A DNA stretch of 64,000 nucleotides, from contig JAAMPI010000002.1 of assembly GCA_013054445.1 (NCBI GenBank), positions 62,001-126,000 on the forward strand, read 5' to 3'. The DNA comes from Cudoniella acicularis. Taxonomy: Eukaryota > Ascomycota > Leotiomycetes > Helotiales > Helotiaceae. The notes beneath the pieces were generated by a model. The model worked only from the letters and a program-made list of their open reading frames with translations, was not told the origin of the DNA and ran no database searches. How positions within the stretch are numbered: position 1 is the first letter of the stretch; the number at the start of each line of letters is the position of its first letter. The translations under genes were made by a program, and so were the position numbers. Shown here one piece after another: positions 24,019-35,886 of this stretch.

Positions 24019-24304
24019 TGTTTCGCTGCGACTGCTTCGAATCCCGAACAGCCGTCCTTGAACCAACTTTTAGGCTTCAACGACGTATGCAATCCATGAC
24101 TTGACTGCGCCCGAGTCGCAACGTACATTAGGTTACGGTAACGGCGTAGCCTTGACTACGAAGTAGGGACTTTTAGACCCACTACTCGTAATCTATGGCA
24201 TCCCAGACGCTTTTACAGCAGCAGCTAGCTGCTAGAGCCGCGGGCCAGTAGAGTTCGAAGCTTCGACTCTTCCAAGCTTCGAGCACCACAGACAGCGCGC
24301 ACTG

Positions 24305-24928
24305 ATGCGTGAAGAGGAAAAGGGCCGGGCTAGGGACATGCTACAACTATTTCTCATCGCACTAGCACAGGGAGATGGGAAGCCGCTCGTGACTGCTCCG
24401 TGGTGCTCCGTAGACACACTCGACCGTAAGTGCCGCTTCAGGCACAGGCATAGGTGTACGGAGGTACCCAATTTTTGCATTCCATTTCTGACCTCTGTCG
24501 CACCGCTGCTCACCCTGAACTAGGTCTTAGCGAACAGGCGTACGGCGCCGTAGCTTGTAGTTAGTCCGTAGCTCGATAATATTCCAGCCCTTTACGTCCC
24601 CTCCACGCAGAATATTCCAACCTCGACGACAACACTGTCAACGCACTACCCGCGGTACCCGTGGCCTACAAGCTCCACTACCACCGACATCACAGAGAGC
24701 ACGAGTAGCACGCCGACTTCAAAAATCATCAAAACCCTCCCACCAACAACCTTCCCAACTCCCCCGTCATCATCGAGAAGAATAATCAAGACCCTCCCTC
24801 CCACTACCTTTGAGACGTATTATCAAAAGCGTGGGATTACTTTGACGTCGTCTAGAGTCGGTGGTAAATCGATTGTTACTCCGGTTGCTACTTCGACAGT
24901 AATTTCGACTTCGACTCCGGCCGCGTGA
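24305..24928 (+). other. Possible Ser/Thr-rich secreted protein, structure unclear
   Basis: From about 24609 to the TGA at 24926-24928 one frame is open and rich in Ser, Thr and Pro (TSTTTLSTHYPRYPWPTSST; a duplicated IIKTLPPTTF motif), as in fungal cell-wall or secreted proteins. An upstream frame at 24338 starts MLQLFLIALAQG, which resembles a short signal peptide, and ends at a GTAAGT donor (24428). The donor phase does not fit the CAG acceptor before 24609, so the gene model is unresolved. It may be a degraded gene. Confidence 0.25.
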
Positions 24929-25875
24929 GGATCTTCTTTTAGTTTTTAAGATGTGATTGATTGATCGGTGTGCTTTTTCATTAAAGGAGAAAAAAAAGGA
25001 ACAAAAGTGCTACGAACGAATGTTCTGTAAATAGCAAAAGCCGTCATTTCCTTCTTTCCCTTCTTCTCTCCTCTTTCTTTCATTTTCTGACCAAAAACTT
25101 GGTTCCAATTAGCGTTTTGTCAAAAAAGAGGTGGTAGCGAGCGAAGATACTCCGTTTGTTTTGATTCGTTTTGATCTGTATATGAAGTGTGTGTGTGTTT
25201 GTGTATGTATGTATGTTTGGAAAATTTTGTAATTACAAGCTATTGACCTATCTTGTTCTATAGTATTTTTGGGGTTGAAAAGCGAGGAGTAGTAGTAGGA
25301 ATAGGAATGTATACTTGATTTTAAGGCATATAATTTGAGAGGGCAGAGTACCTGCTGCGAAACGAGTTCCTCGGAGTGAAAAAGAAAAGGGATTGAATGG
25401 ACGGATTGCGCGGTAAGTGAGAGGCAGAGAGGAGGCACTTGCCAATTTTGATTCTCAAAATTGGAAGGGGTTCTATTTATCGTCTGTGATCTCACTCATT
25501 CTTCTACATCCCATCACTAAATTTCCACAAAGTATTGTATAAGAATTTAGCAAGTGTAAGAAATGGTATCATGATGAAGGCCAAATGCTATCTGCCTGCT
25601 TCTCTTCTCTTCTCTTTCCGCAAAACACGTAAATAAAAGGACAAGTAGGAAGCAGAGAAAGAAAAGAGAGAAATAGAAAATAGGAAAACGCCTTAAAGAT
25701 CATGCCTTGGTATAACCACAATTCCTATTGTACAATACAAGGTTCCACCCAAGCCATTCATCCATACCATACCATCCATCTACCATCATCGTGTAACTAT
25801 CTTACAAAGTCTGCTCCACCCACGCCTTCATTTGAACCCCAATCCATCCACCCCCACTCCAGCCACACAAACATA
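24929..25875. other. Intergenic spacer with CT/GA-rich tracts
   Basis: About 950 bp with GT- and CT-rich simple sequence around 25180-25210 and 25590-25680. No gene recognised. Confidence 0.45.
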
Positions 25876-26829
25876 CTACTTCTCACTCTCCACACCGTCC
25901 ACCCCCTGCATCTCCGCATGCTGAATCTCAACTAACTCCTCATCACCTTCCCCCAACCCCGGCTTCTCAACATGGCTCTCCAGCTCCGCCTCCGCCATCG
26001 CCACATGCACGACTTCCTCATCCTCATCATCATCCTCGAGACTCGTTCTTCGCTTCGCCTCCGTCGTACTACTCAATCGCCTCCGATTGCCTCTCCCCCT
26101 CCCTCTCCCGCCTTCACCGCTTCCTAGAAAGCCAGCCTCGTCATGACGACCATACCCCTCTTCCTCATCATCTGAGTCATCGCTTTCATCCGAGCTGTTC
26201 TGCAAGTCCCCAATATCATTAGCACTCGCACCTCTGAAATGGTTCCTGTCGCTGCCCCCATTGCCATTGCCGTTACCGTTATACAAATCGGAATTACCAT
26301 CTCCGACAACAGCAAAGTGATCGCCGGGGTTACTACTATTCTTGTTGAGGATGCTATTGCCAAATGGCCACATGGAGGGGAAGCTCGCTCTGATGGCTTT
26401 GTGATGGCTGTTGGAGTTGGAAGGCAAGGTGATCGCATCGGGAAGGAAACCCACATTCTTGGCGCCCGAGATGAGTGATTCATCATTGCCAACAAGACCT
26501 GTGCCAGCTGGTAGATGGCCTTTACCCTCTTCTTCTGTCTCTAGGTCGCCGATGGTGAAGTCGCCGTCGTCGTTGTCTGAATCGTCGTCTTCATCTGCTG
26601 CGAATGGATTCAAATTCTTGCGGTGATTGGATTCTTCGGCTTGATCTCCATTCTCAGCATTATTTTGCGAATTTTGCTTAGAGTGAAGTGCAAGGCGAGC
26701 TGCTAATTGTCGACGTGCTCTTGAAGGTGGAATGTTGAGAGGGGGTGGTGGTGGCGGAGGTGCGGACGGTGGTTCCATTTCAGAACCGGATGTAGCCGTA
26801 GTAGTCGACGGCGTTGAAATATAGCGTGA
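25876..26829 (-). CDS. Disordered acidic tail, probably SAPS C-terminal exon
   Basis: Open from a TTAG acceptor at about 26830 to the stop at 25876; the first ATG is 26778. The protein is disordered: a poly-Pro run followed by LNIPPSRARRQLAARLALHS, then NLNPFAADEDDDSDNDDGDF, an Asn/Gly stretch, Arg/Gly repeats (GRGRGRGNRRR) and EEVVHVAMAEAELESHVEKP. I recall this arginine/alanine motif and acidic tail as the C-terminus of fungal SIT4-associated (SAPS) proteins, whose SAPS domain ends just upstream at 27058. The frame joining the two is closed by TAA, and no good donor was found. It could be a separate gene. Confidence 0.5.
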   Translation of the reverse strand, partial: SRYISTPSTTTATSGSEMEPPSAPPPPPPPLNIPPSRARRQLAARLALHSKQNSQNNAENGDQAEESNHRKNLNPFAADEDDDSDNDDGDFTIGDLETEEEGKGHLPAGTGLVGNDESLISGAKNVGFLPDAITLPSNSNSHHKAIRASFPSMWPFGNSILNKNSSNPGDHFAVVGDGNSDLYNGNGNGNGGSDRNHFRGASANDIGDLQNSSDESDDSDDEEEGYGRHDEAGFLGSGEGGRGRGRGNRRRLSSTTEAKRRTSLEDDDEDEEVVHVAMAEAELESHVEKPGLGEGDEELVEIQHAEMQGVDGVESEK

Positions 26830-27057
26830 GAACTAAGGAAGTTAAGTCAGTATACATTTACCAAATTGAAGAGATCACACTATATGAGAAGCACGATATT
26901 GAAAGCACAGCTCAATGGAGCTGTGTAGCTGGATACATCCGAGACATCAAACCGCCAAGAGACAAATGTTCGAAAAACATAATTTTTGGAACCAGTCTCT
27001 CATGAATGGCGGGACAGCCAGAAACCAACGTGTTATGGTAATGTACAAGAACAATGA

Positions 27058-30000
27058 TTAAAGATAGCGGACTTCTCCCTCCGGAAACAAAGGGGTCTCG
27101 CGATCGAGTTGTTCCAAATACTCATAATCGACTTCTTCATCGTCGAACTTGTCAAGATTAGGGGCTGGAGGAACAGAATGACCCACTTCAGCCGATCCAC
27201 TATTATTCCTTGATCCATCCTCGTCATTATCTTCGTCCATCTCATCGTCTTCTTCGTCGCTTGAGCTTCCGAATCCGCTCAGTAGAGTGCCACCAAGAGC
27301 AAAGCCCGTTGTGCCGTTACCATTCACAAGGTCTATGCTGCCGAGTCCTGCTGATCCATTGAGACCTGCTTCTGTCAAGGCTGACGAAGCTCCTCCGAAG
27401 TTGTTGGCTGCATTGACGGCGTTCATTACTGCTTGTCGTGGTCCCACCGACATATCCGGCCTGACACCTCCAAGAATAGCGTTATCTCTTTCCCGCGTTT
27501 CTGCTAGAGTTACTTCGACGTATGTGATCCATTCTCCGTTCATGACCTTTTCCAGAACCGATTCCGACAACAACTCAGGTGGATGTCTCTCAGTAAATTT
27601 CACAACTTCTTCTGCGATAAGCGTCAGGTGACCCATATATCCTAATCGCATCTTGTTTTTCTCTTGTGCTTCATCACTCTTCTTTTGCCCGTCGACGATG
27701 CGCATCGTGATATTACCAGTTTCGAAAAGGTCGATTGCCAGAGAACGATTGAATCCACGATCCATGGGACCATTGAACACCTGTTGTACAACATCATACA
27801 CGACATTATGTAAGAAATTGTTCCAAGGAAATCGGAAGAAGAAATCCTGCACCTGTTAATTTCCAAACGTTGATCTTCGATTTTCAAACTTACTAGAATA
27901 GTTGGGACGACTTTGTGTTCCACGAACTGCATTTTCAGGAAATCACCAACAACTGGTGCTGCTGGGGCCTCCACATATGACTGTTGTGGGTGTTCCTCTG
28001 TATTGTTCATGGAAATCGAGTTGGAGCTGTCGCCGGCTTCCCCCATGGTGGTATCCATGCTTTCGACGCTCGAGGTACTTTGAGGTGCTTCACTAGCTTG
28101 TTCTGGGACTGCTTCAGGTGAAGGTTCTGCCTTCTTTACAAACAGCGGAGCAGGTTTATCCTCAGCTGACATCTCATCCATTGGGTCTTGAGACAGGATT
28201 GGTTCAGCAGGCACAGGTTCACCTTCAACGAGATCCTCTTCGGATGGCGTCGGAACAGATTGTTCAGATTCCTCTGAGGACTCAGGCGAATGCTTGGTTG
28301 CGTCTGACGTAGGCGGCTCGCTTTCTTCTACATGTGCATCATGCATAGGCGTATCGGATCCCTCCTCTAGTTCAAATGCTTGAACCTGCTCAGTAAGCTC
28401 ACTTGTCGGTGATACTGGGTTAGTCGCTTGAACATCTTCGGGTACTTCGAGTTGCTCGGGTTCCTTTTCGGTATGAAGTCGAGGCGAGCTCAATGGTTCA
28501 TCCACAAACTCGTCGTCATCTTTGTCAATGAAAGATAGTGGAGTCTCCGGTTTCGTAGGATGAAGCAAGTCCTCGACCTCGGGCTTCTCATCAAAATCAT
28601 CTTTGGCATCGTCACCTAGGTCGGCAGCATGAGTGACTTCTTCAAATCCATCATCATCCGAGGCGTTCTGGACCTCGAGTTTCCGAAGGCCTTCTGGCGA
28701 CCCAAGTCTTGTCTGTGTCGACGATTTCATTGTAAGATCCTCATCAGATTGACCAGGTTGCAATGCGGAAACGGCAAGCTTGCCTTCTGCCTTTAGTCGT
28801 TCACGTTCGGTATCTCTGGCCTTGACAAACTCCTCGCTGCCGATTTCATTTAGGAGCCCCATATTGCTGCAATGTAACAGCTCTGCCATCAGCTCGCAGG
28901 TTTTGAACCTATCAAACCCTAGGGGCTCGATTTTCCCGCCGAAAGCTGCTCTCAATTCCTTCCTCTTGATGGTCACGGGACCGTCGCCTCCACCAATGGT
29001 GTGGTTTGGGCTAAGGATGAGTTCCATGAAATCCGGAACGCGCTGCGCAAACATTCTTAGAAGGGTTCCAAGGTAAATGGGGTCTCGACTGGATGGAATA
29101 GCATTTGCTTCGGCTCCAACTTCAGGATCGTAATCAGAATTGTTCTTCCGGATGACCTCGATGACAATGCCGACACCAACGGTCAAAGGATTCCCTCCCT
29201 TGAGCATGTCTGAGATCAGCTTTTCGATACAAGGTTGCGATACTAGTTGTCGTGTTAACTCATTTGGGCCAATGCATGACTGCTCATTTTGTGACGCATT
29301 TGCGGAAATGGTTATGATTGCCTTTAGGAAGTCCCCAGCCGAAGTCTGCGTGGCCCATGAATGCTCTGAGGATAAAAATGAAAGCAAGATTGGCATCAAA
29401 TTTTGGGAGTGCAGCCACTGTTTTTTGAAAGTTAGCACCGAGCGTCGTTTCAAAGAAGCAAAACCTTACGTCAACGATTCCTTGCCCCCCTTCTGCTTTC
29501 TCGAGACTTATAATTTTGAGAAGCAAATCCATCACCATTGGAGAATCGACATGTTGCAGCATATTCTTGACTGCTCCTTCCAACGACTTGAAGAGATCCA
29601 GCATCTCCTCTGTTTTCTTGTCGAGAAGAGCCTCATTGACCTTTGTAAAATAACTCGCTTGAAGTGGATCGAGAGGGGGAGGGAGCTTCAGGAAATCCCA
29701 GAACTTCCGCAACAGTGCTTGGTTTTCCATCAAAGCCTCACATATCGACCAGTTGTCTGAGGAGAGTATCTCGGCAGCAACGTAGGCATATCGGTTCCGC
29801 TTCTTCTCTCTCTCGTCTTCGCCATCCTCAGAAACGCTCTGCGATTTGGAAAATAAACCCTCCTTGCCTTTTGATTCAGGCTCTTTGCCCTTGTCTTCAA
29901 CCTCGACTTCGTCAGAGACGACGACTTCGAGCTTCGGAGCTACAACGTATTCGAGCAGTCTTTCCAGAATCTTGTCCTCCCTCAAATATTCTATCAATTT

Positions 30001-30129
30001 TGTGTTATGTTGCTTTAGCTCTTGTATGAGATCGCTCTCGTCGAGCAATTCTTCCAGTGTAACATCTTGCTTCTCGAGAAGGGTATCAACGGCAGAGGTA
30101 TTGGCGTAACCGCCAAATCTCCAAAACAT
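27058..30129 (-). CDS. SAPS family SIT4/PP6 phosphatase-associated protein
   Basis: Regulatory subunit of the Sit4/PP6 phosphatase (orthologue of S. pombe Ekc1, yeast Sap185/190), acting in cell-cycle and TOR signalling. Exons 30129-29470, 29417-27894 and 27852-27058 join in frame to 992 aa. The N-terminus MFWRFGGYANTSAVDTLLEK and DVTLEELLDESDLIQELKQH is diagnostic. The alpha-solenoid continues with SSDNWSICEALMEN, YLGTLLRMFAQRVPDFMEL and FKTCELMAELLHCSNMGLL. A long acidic insert precedes the conserved LVQDFFFRFPWNNFLHNVVY block and ends near GYMGHLTLIAEEVVKF. The ORF closes at EGEVRYL; a likely tail exon lies downstream. Confidence 0.92.
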
Positions 30130-31660
30130 CTTGAATTATGTAACAGCGCTCGTCTGCCACCGGTTATAGGGTAGTGGAGCGAGGTAGAAATCGTTCCTGC
30201 AGACAAACCGTCGCTGGAAGTTGGTCATGCGAGTATATCGGATGTCGCTAAAAGAGCCGCAAAATATGGTATTCCCGAACAAAGGCGCCGATGAGATGTA
30301 GCAGACGATTGGAGACCTTTCTATGCCCGGATCGTGATTCGTAAGGAAGATACTTCGGTCGCAAGGTGACTGGAAGAGACGCTGTTAGCGGTGTGCTCGA
30401 GTCAAGGCTGAATGGCGGTCTCTGGTGCTGTGGGTGCCTATGCCTACAATCAGGCGCGCTCCAGCCCCGCGAGACTTGCGCGCTGGCCAGGAGCGGAGGC
30501 GGGGAAGTGCTACGTACACTGACGACCTTGATGCCAAAGGGATGGTATTGTACAATCGCTGACGTCGAGTCGAGTCGTGTGCCAGGTATTAGGGCTGATG
30601 CAGATGCAGATTTAGTTGAGGCTCTCCGTGAGTTGGCAGCGCCGCTTCGCAGTCCCAGTGTGAGTGTGCGCGACAGATCGATTATGTAAAGGTGACGAGC
30701 CAAATGGTGTCGGGTATCAAAAGAAGAACAAGAAGAGAAGCGGTCGTAGAAGTACAATGGCAAGGCTGTTATCGCCAATGATCATCGGGCGCTGGAGCAA
30801 AAGAGGTTGTGATTGTTTCGATGTTGTTCGGTTTTGGCTCGAGTTTTGCTGATATGATCGGGGGTGACTGGGTTGGGCGCAAACCTTCCCAGCAATCCCT
30901 GCGAAAGGTGAAAAAGGTGAAAGGGCGGCACTGGCTTTCAATCCGACGGCAGCCCCTTTTTCTGGCCTGGCAATATGGTATTAAGACGGATGAGCGAGAG
31001 ACACAGGAGAGGCATGAGTCTATTCAGAAAAGAACTCGCAGCCGGCTCAACAAAGCACATTCACACTTTATCACAATATCCACCGTCTCCGTCTGCTTCT
31101 TGATCGCTGCCACGTCGTGCATGGATGCAATATTTGCTGAAACAAGAATAACCTACCGCAACGTTTCTGCCACGTGATTGCTAGCCGAGCTCGGATGGGT
31201 AGGGACTTGGCCAATGACAACCTGAAGAGCAAATGGGTAGAGCTTCGAAGCTAGAAGGCATTGCGACGCAGCCTTACGACGCCAACAGGGTAATCTTTGA
31301 CGCGACAACTTGGTTTCTACATCAGCCCCCCCTTTGAATTTAAAGCCTTGTCCTCTATTGTCTGAGCAGGTCTGCACTTCTCGACATCTCTGCCACTGTC
31401 TGCAAACCCCGTCAGCCAAGTACTAAGCACTACCCCACCTCAAGACTACCGAGAGTCCAGACGAACCTCTGCCGACGACAGCCTGAGACTTGCAGACAAG
31501 ACCAGTCCAAAACCTGCTGCCTTGATAGGGGGGCAAATCCAGCATACTCGTAAAGCGAGCACAACCTCCCTCCGGAGAATTACTCCCGTGCGACTCGAGG
31601 AAACATCCTTCACAGACTTTAGATGCCCAGGTAGACAAAGTCTGCTAACCACCTTCTAAC
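30130..31660. other. Bidirectional promoter region (SAPS / Vps60)
   Basis: 1.5 kb between two divergent start codons. Open frames on both strands at 30248-30778 overlap one another and lack recognisable domains. No gene is supported. Confidence 0.5.
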
Positions 31661-32343
31661 ATGAATCGGCTCTTCGGCGCAAAGAGCACGGCGCCAAAGC
31701 CAAGCCTCAATTCTGCTATCAAAAATGTGAGTCTCTCTGCTACTGTATACGTTCTGCCCGCTAACATTTCCAGGTTGACGAGCGAGTAGAAACCATCGAC
31801 GTCAAACTGGCCGCCATCAATGCCGAACTCCAAGGCTACCAAGCCAAACTCTCCAAAATGCGCGACGGCCCAGGCAAAACAGCCATCAAGCAGAAAGCTC
31901 TCAAAGTCCTCCAACGGCGGAAAATGTACGAAGGCCAGCGCGACCAACTTCAACAACAATCCTGGAACATGGAGCAAGCAGGCATGATGCAGGATAACCT
32001 CAAGAATGTCATGACAACGGTGGATGCGATGAAGCAGACGAACAAGAGTCTGAAGCAGCAGTATGGGAAGATCAACATCGATAAGATTGAGAGGATGCAG
32101 GACGAGATGGCGGATCTGATGGATATTGGAAATGATATTCAGGAGAGCATAAGTAGGAGTTACGATATCCCAGAGGACGTAGATGAAGCGGAGTTAGATG
32201 CGGAATTGGAGGCTCTGGGTGAAGAAGTGGAGTTCGAGAATATGGGAGCAGAAAGCACGCCGAGCTTTATGGTAGATGAAGTACCGCAGTTTATTGATGA
32301 ACCACCGCAGACTACAGATCAAGTCAAAGAAGCTGCTGGATAG
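31661..32343 (+). CDS. vps60: ESCRT-III subunit Vps60/CHMP5
   Basis: Snf7-family protein that polymerises on endosomes and promotes Vps4 activity through Vta1. Exons 31661-31726 and 31774-32343 join in frame to 211 aa, the normal size. The N-terminus MNRLFGAKSTAPKPSLNSAI is typical of Vps60. The helical core is charged (MRDGPGKTAIKQKALKVLQR; SWNMEQAGMMQDNLKNVMTT) and the C-terminus acidic (DEAELDAELEALGEEVEF). The basic N-terminal / acidic C-terminal layout fits ESCRT-III. It is intact and divergent from the SAPS gene. Confidence 0.95.
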
Positions 32344-33022
32344 GTAAATCATCATAGGAATGGAGTTCGGGGACTTGGCGCTGGGGAACTAGTCTGGCGA
32401 TATCAGGGAGCAAGCATAATCAATACTATTTGTGTGAGTTTGCCTTGATAGAAGGAGAAACGCTTTCATTGTATCATCACTTCTCTTCCACCCTTTAACA
32501 TACCAGCTTTCTCAACCTCGCCAATGTCATCGCCATCTATCTCCATCTCAAGCTTATCATAATATTACGATTTGTGGCCTATTGTATTATCAAGGACTAT
32601 TGCAGTGCTTTTGTCCAATAGGGGGCTTTTTTTTATTTATAAAATGTAGTATCTCGTAATTTGATAAAAATACTATACTAATTCGATTCTCAACAGCTCA
32701 CTGTTTTACAGATGTTATATAGCTTGCCTTGCTTCCTAATAGTAGGTCCCCAACACTACAGTAGGTAGTGTGGGAGGTTCATATTGTGGTAAGGGAGGCC
32801 TAGATCGCTACAGAGGTGCAGGGACTGACTATATACACCCTCTTGTCATGCCTACCATATTCATATGTAACCGTGGTTAAACTCCTGGCTTCTGTTCCCG
32901 TGATCACTGCAAGGCTCCCAGAATGCAAGTCAGCTGGTTTCTACGCACCCACAATTCCACTTTTACGAATATTAAACTCAACAAATAGAGCGGCTTCATT
33001 ATACGTCTCCAAAAAAGTCAAC
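32344..33022. other. Intergenic spacer
   Basis: 3' UTR of Vps60 followed by AT-rich sequence. Nothing recognised. Confidence 0.5.
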
Positions 33023-35142
33023 ATGTCACACTGCCCACCATGTTTCAACCTCAACGCTGCGTTATTCCCTCAAGCCGTTAATCGTCGCCTCTTCAAAGCC
33101 GGCACGAAGGAGCTTGCAACGACATCAACACAACTAAGATCAACAAGTGACCAGGATGCGAATCCTGCTTTATGATCTTAGAAGCTATACGGCTTTGCGC
33201 AATTGATGTTTTCAACTCCTGTAAAAAAACCCCTGGGATGCGAACAGCCTTTATAAAGTCCAGATTCGAATTCTAGACAGTGAAATATAGACCATAGAAG
33301 CTAGTTGGGGAGCTTGGAATAGAGTATTCTTTGGGGGACCACCAGCCATTAATCTAGAATTATTTTCAGAGAGCACTGAAAGTTCACCGTTTAAGACCCT
33401 GGGAGTCTCGAGAGAAATATTTGCCAAACCGAGTCCCGATGACTGCGTGGATACGTTCAACGCCTGGATGATTCAGTGTAGAGATCGTCATAGTGGGTGT
33501 CCGAACCTAGGAGAAGGGATTCTGCCAAAGCGAGTTATTGACTTGAAAGGAAATACACAAGGTGATAGTGTTGCGCTTTTGGAAACCGCAGAAGGGCAAA
33601 AGGGTTGCTATATTACCGTTAGTCACTGCTGGGGTACGGAATCCTTTATCCAAACGACTCGAGCAACGCTACAACAGAGAAAGACCTGCATCGGATGGTC
33701 TGAGTTGCCACGCACCTTTCAAGATGCCGTCATCTTAGCACAAAAAATGGAGTTGCAATACATATGGATAGACTCCCTGTACATCATCCAAGACGACAAG
33801 AAAGACTGGCAGACCGAATCAGCTGTCATGGTCGACATATACAGCAACTCATACATCACGTTTGCAGCAACGGGACAGGTTGGTGCTGGTTGCTTATTCG
33901 AAAGATGAACTTACCTACCTAACTACTTTGAGATAAAAGTGCTTGTCCATTCGCACAAAATTAGGAGTCCACAAAATCCAGAACGACGAATCGGCGCCCG
34001 TCTCAGACTAGATGGCATCTCCAAACAATTCGCCGCCTGGATGAGCATCCGCGTTCTCGAAGACCGCCCCCCCACCTCCTCTCCCGTGCCTGGGTCTTTC
34101 AAGAACGCTTCCTCTCTCCACGAGTCCTGCATTTTCACTCTTCCTGCTTGGTCTGGGAATGTTCCTCGGCACAATATATCGAGCCCTACGACTTTAAAGA
34201 TGTCTCTATAGAATCCGCAGGGTCCGGACTCTACGCGAGACTCTGCCTCAAAAAGCTCTTCGCAGCGCTCGACTCCTCAGGGACGACTCCCGCCGCTATA
34301 GCTTACGATCTATGGCTTAGGTTCGCGGCAGACTACTCTAAGTTGCGACTCCCGTACGAGGCGGACCGCCTGCCTGCACTTTCGGGAATCGCAACTCGTT
34401 TCCAGCGTTTCTTCTCTATTACCGGAAGGGGTAATGATGTATATCTTGCCGGTCTATGGCGTTCTGATTTGTTTCACTCTCTTTTGTGGTCCACGTCCAT
34501 TGAAAACTCTGAACCCTCTCATACATGTGCGCGCCGCTTCCCGAAACCATCACCGCCAACGTGATCTTGGGCTTCTATCGAAACTTTGACAGGTGATGTC
34601 TACATCACATTTAGACATGTGGGTACCTACTACAATGAGGACGAAGAGCAAGTGACGAATTTCGTACCTAATTTCGTGGCTGATCCCCGTTTGAATGTCT
34701 TGGATGTAAGTTGTTCTGTGGTAGGCAAGAACCGCTTTGGCTACTGTACTGGTGGGAAGTTGGATATTGCGGGGTGTGTGGTGGACGCTATTGTTTCGTA
34801 TAAGCAGTTTTCGGGCGGAGATAGCTTACATTTTGTTCTCCTTTCCCAAACCGAGACGGACGATGATTGGGTTCGGATTGAGAGTCACTTCGTATGGCAG
34901 GATGTCCCTTTGTATGACGAGGAAGAACCAGAGTATCTTAGTCCAGGGACACCCGTTCAATATCTTCTTGTTGGAATGTTACTGAAGATAATGGAATATT
35001 GCATTTCGCGCTGGTACTGAAAAAGGTAGGAGAGAAATATGAGCGAATTAGTCTTTTAATTTGGAAGGAATCGGAAGATACTATACCGCGGGCATTTTTG
35101 GGAGCAAGGGAAGCTAGACTTATTATAGTAGCAGAAGTTTGA
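33023..35142 (+). pseudogene. HET-domain (heterokaryon incompatibility) pseudogene
   Basis: HET-domain proteins trigger vegetative incompatibility cell death. Recognisable along one direction: MSHCPPCFNL; GCESCFMILEAIRLCA; YITVSHCWGTES; LPRTFQDAVILAQKMELQYI; WIDSLYIIQDDKKDWQTESA; LSRAWVFQERFLSPRVLHFH; LVWEC; GLWRSDLFHSLLWST; (stop)SWASIETLTGDV; and a tail ILHFALVLKKVGEKYERISL. Frame breaks lie near 33150, at the A7 run 33223-33229, at the C7 run 34067-34073 and near 34985. In-frame stops: TAG 33288-33290, TGA 33906-33908 and TGA 34562-34564, the last in place of the first Trp of (W)SWAS. The canonical LCIIQDD reads LYIIQDD. Clearly inactive unless the assembly is wrong. Confidence 0.88.
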
Positions 35143-35209
35143 AATATTCAAAATCACTTTATAAATTTAAGCCTTAGAAGGCTTTCTTTATCTATAAATC
35201 ATTTATACA

Positions 35210-35590
35210 AAACAAGGCTTTCTCACAGCTTACAATTTACATTCGCATATCTTGATGCTATTACTTCAAATGAAAACAACTCCCTTCAACATCTTACAAA
35301 AACACAGAAATTACAAAACTAGCATATTACGTCAGTCTAACAAGTCTCAGCAAAGACAAAGCCTTTCTCTGAATTCCCTGCATTCTCTTGAAATTTTCGG
35401 GAACATGCCCTGACACTAATAGAGATCATGTACCGCAAGATTTCGACGTTAATGAGTTTCCCGAAGAGAAGATGAAGGATGATGACAATGATGGAGGAAT
35501 TGTTGAAGATGATGAGTGGATTGAGAAGGTGGGCTTGACTGACAGCATAGTGGCGTTAGAGATAAATAGTGTTTATATAGAAAAATAATA
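35210..35590 (+). repeat. Unknown coding repeat, copy 1
   Basis: Paired with a diverged copy at 46350-46665. Here the fragment reads FNILQKHRNYKTSILRQSNK, then after a frame change TNRDHVPQDFDVNEFPEEKM and KDDDNDGGIVEDDEWIEKV, ending near 35588. The copies align at protein level, with many synonymous-looking differences. No family recognised. Both copies lie just downstream of a pseudogene. Confidence 0.55.
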
Positions 35591-35886
35591 TGAATTCAAT
35601 ATACAAAACTAAGGCTAGCCCCTGTATCAACCGCTATCATTCCCTAACACCAGAGCCAGGTCCTTTAATGTAAAATCCATTCAACTCTATGCCAGTCCGT
35701 TTAATGGTAGTTCCGCTTAACGCCAGAGCAGTACCCATATAATTCCAGCCAATTCCACATTAAAGGTCAAAGCTCCCATCCAGTTTCGTATCATAGCGTG
35801 TTTTGCGTAGGGTAGACCTATGACGAGACAAGATCATCTAATGGGTTAGTATCCTAGCGTTTTGTACGACGAAATCGAGCGGAAGC
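35591..35886. other. Short spacer
   Basis: Contains loosely repeated CTTTAATG/CGCTTAACGCCAGAG-like motifs (35640-35775). No gene seen. Confidence 0.4.

Noticed and set aside
30248..30778. 176-codon minus ORF and 107-codon plus ORF
   Set aside because: Mutually overlapping on opposite strands in the SAPS/Vps60 promoter; neither has domain-like sequence or splice partners.
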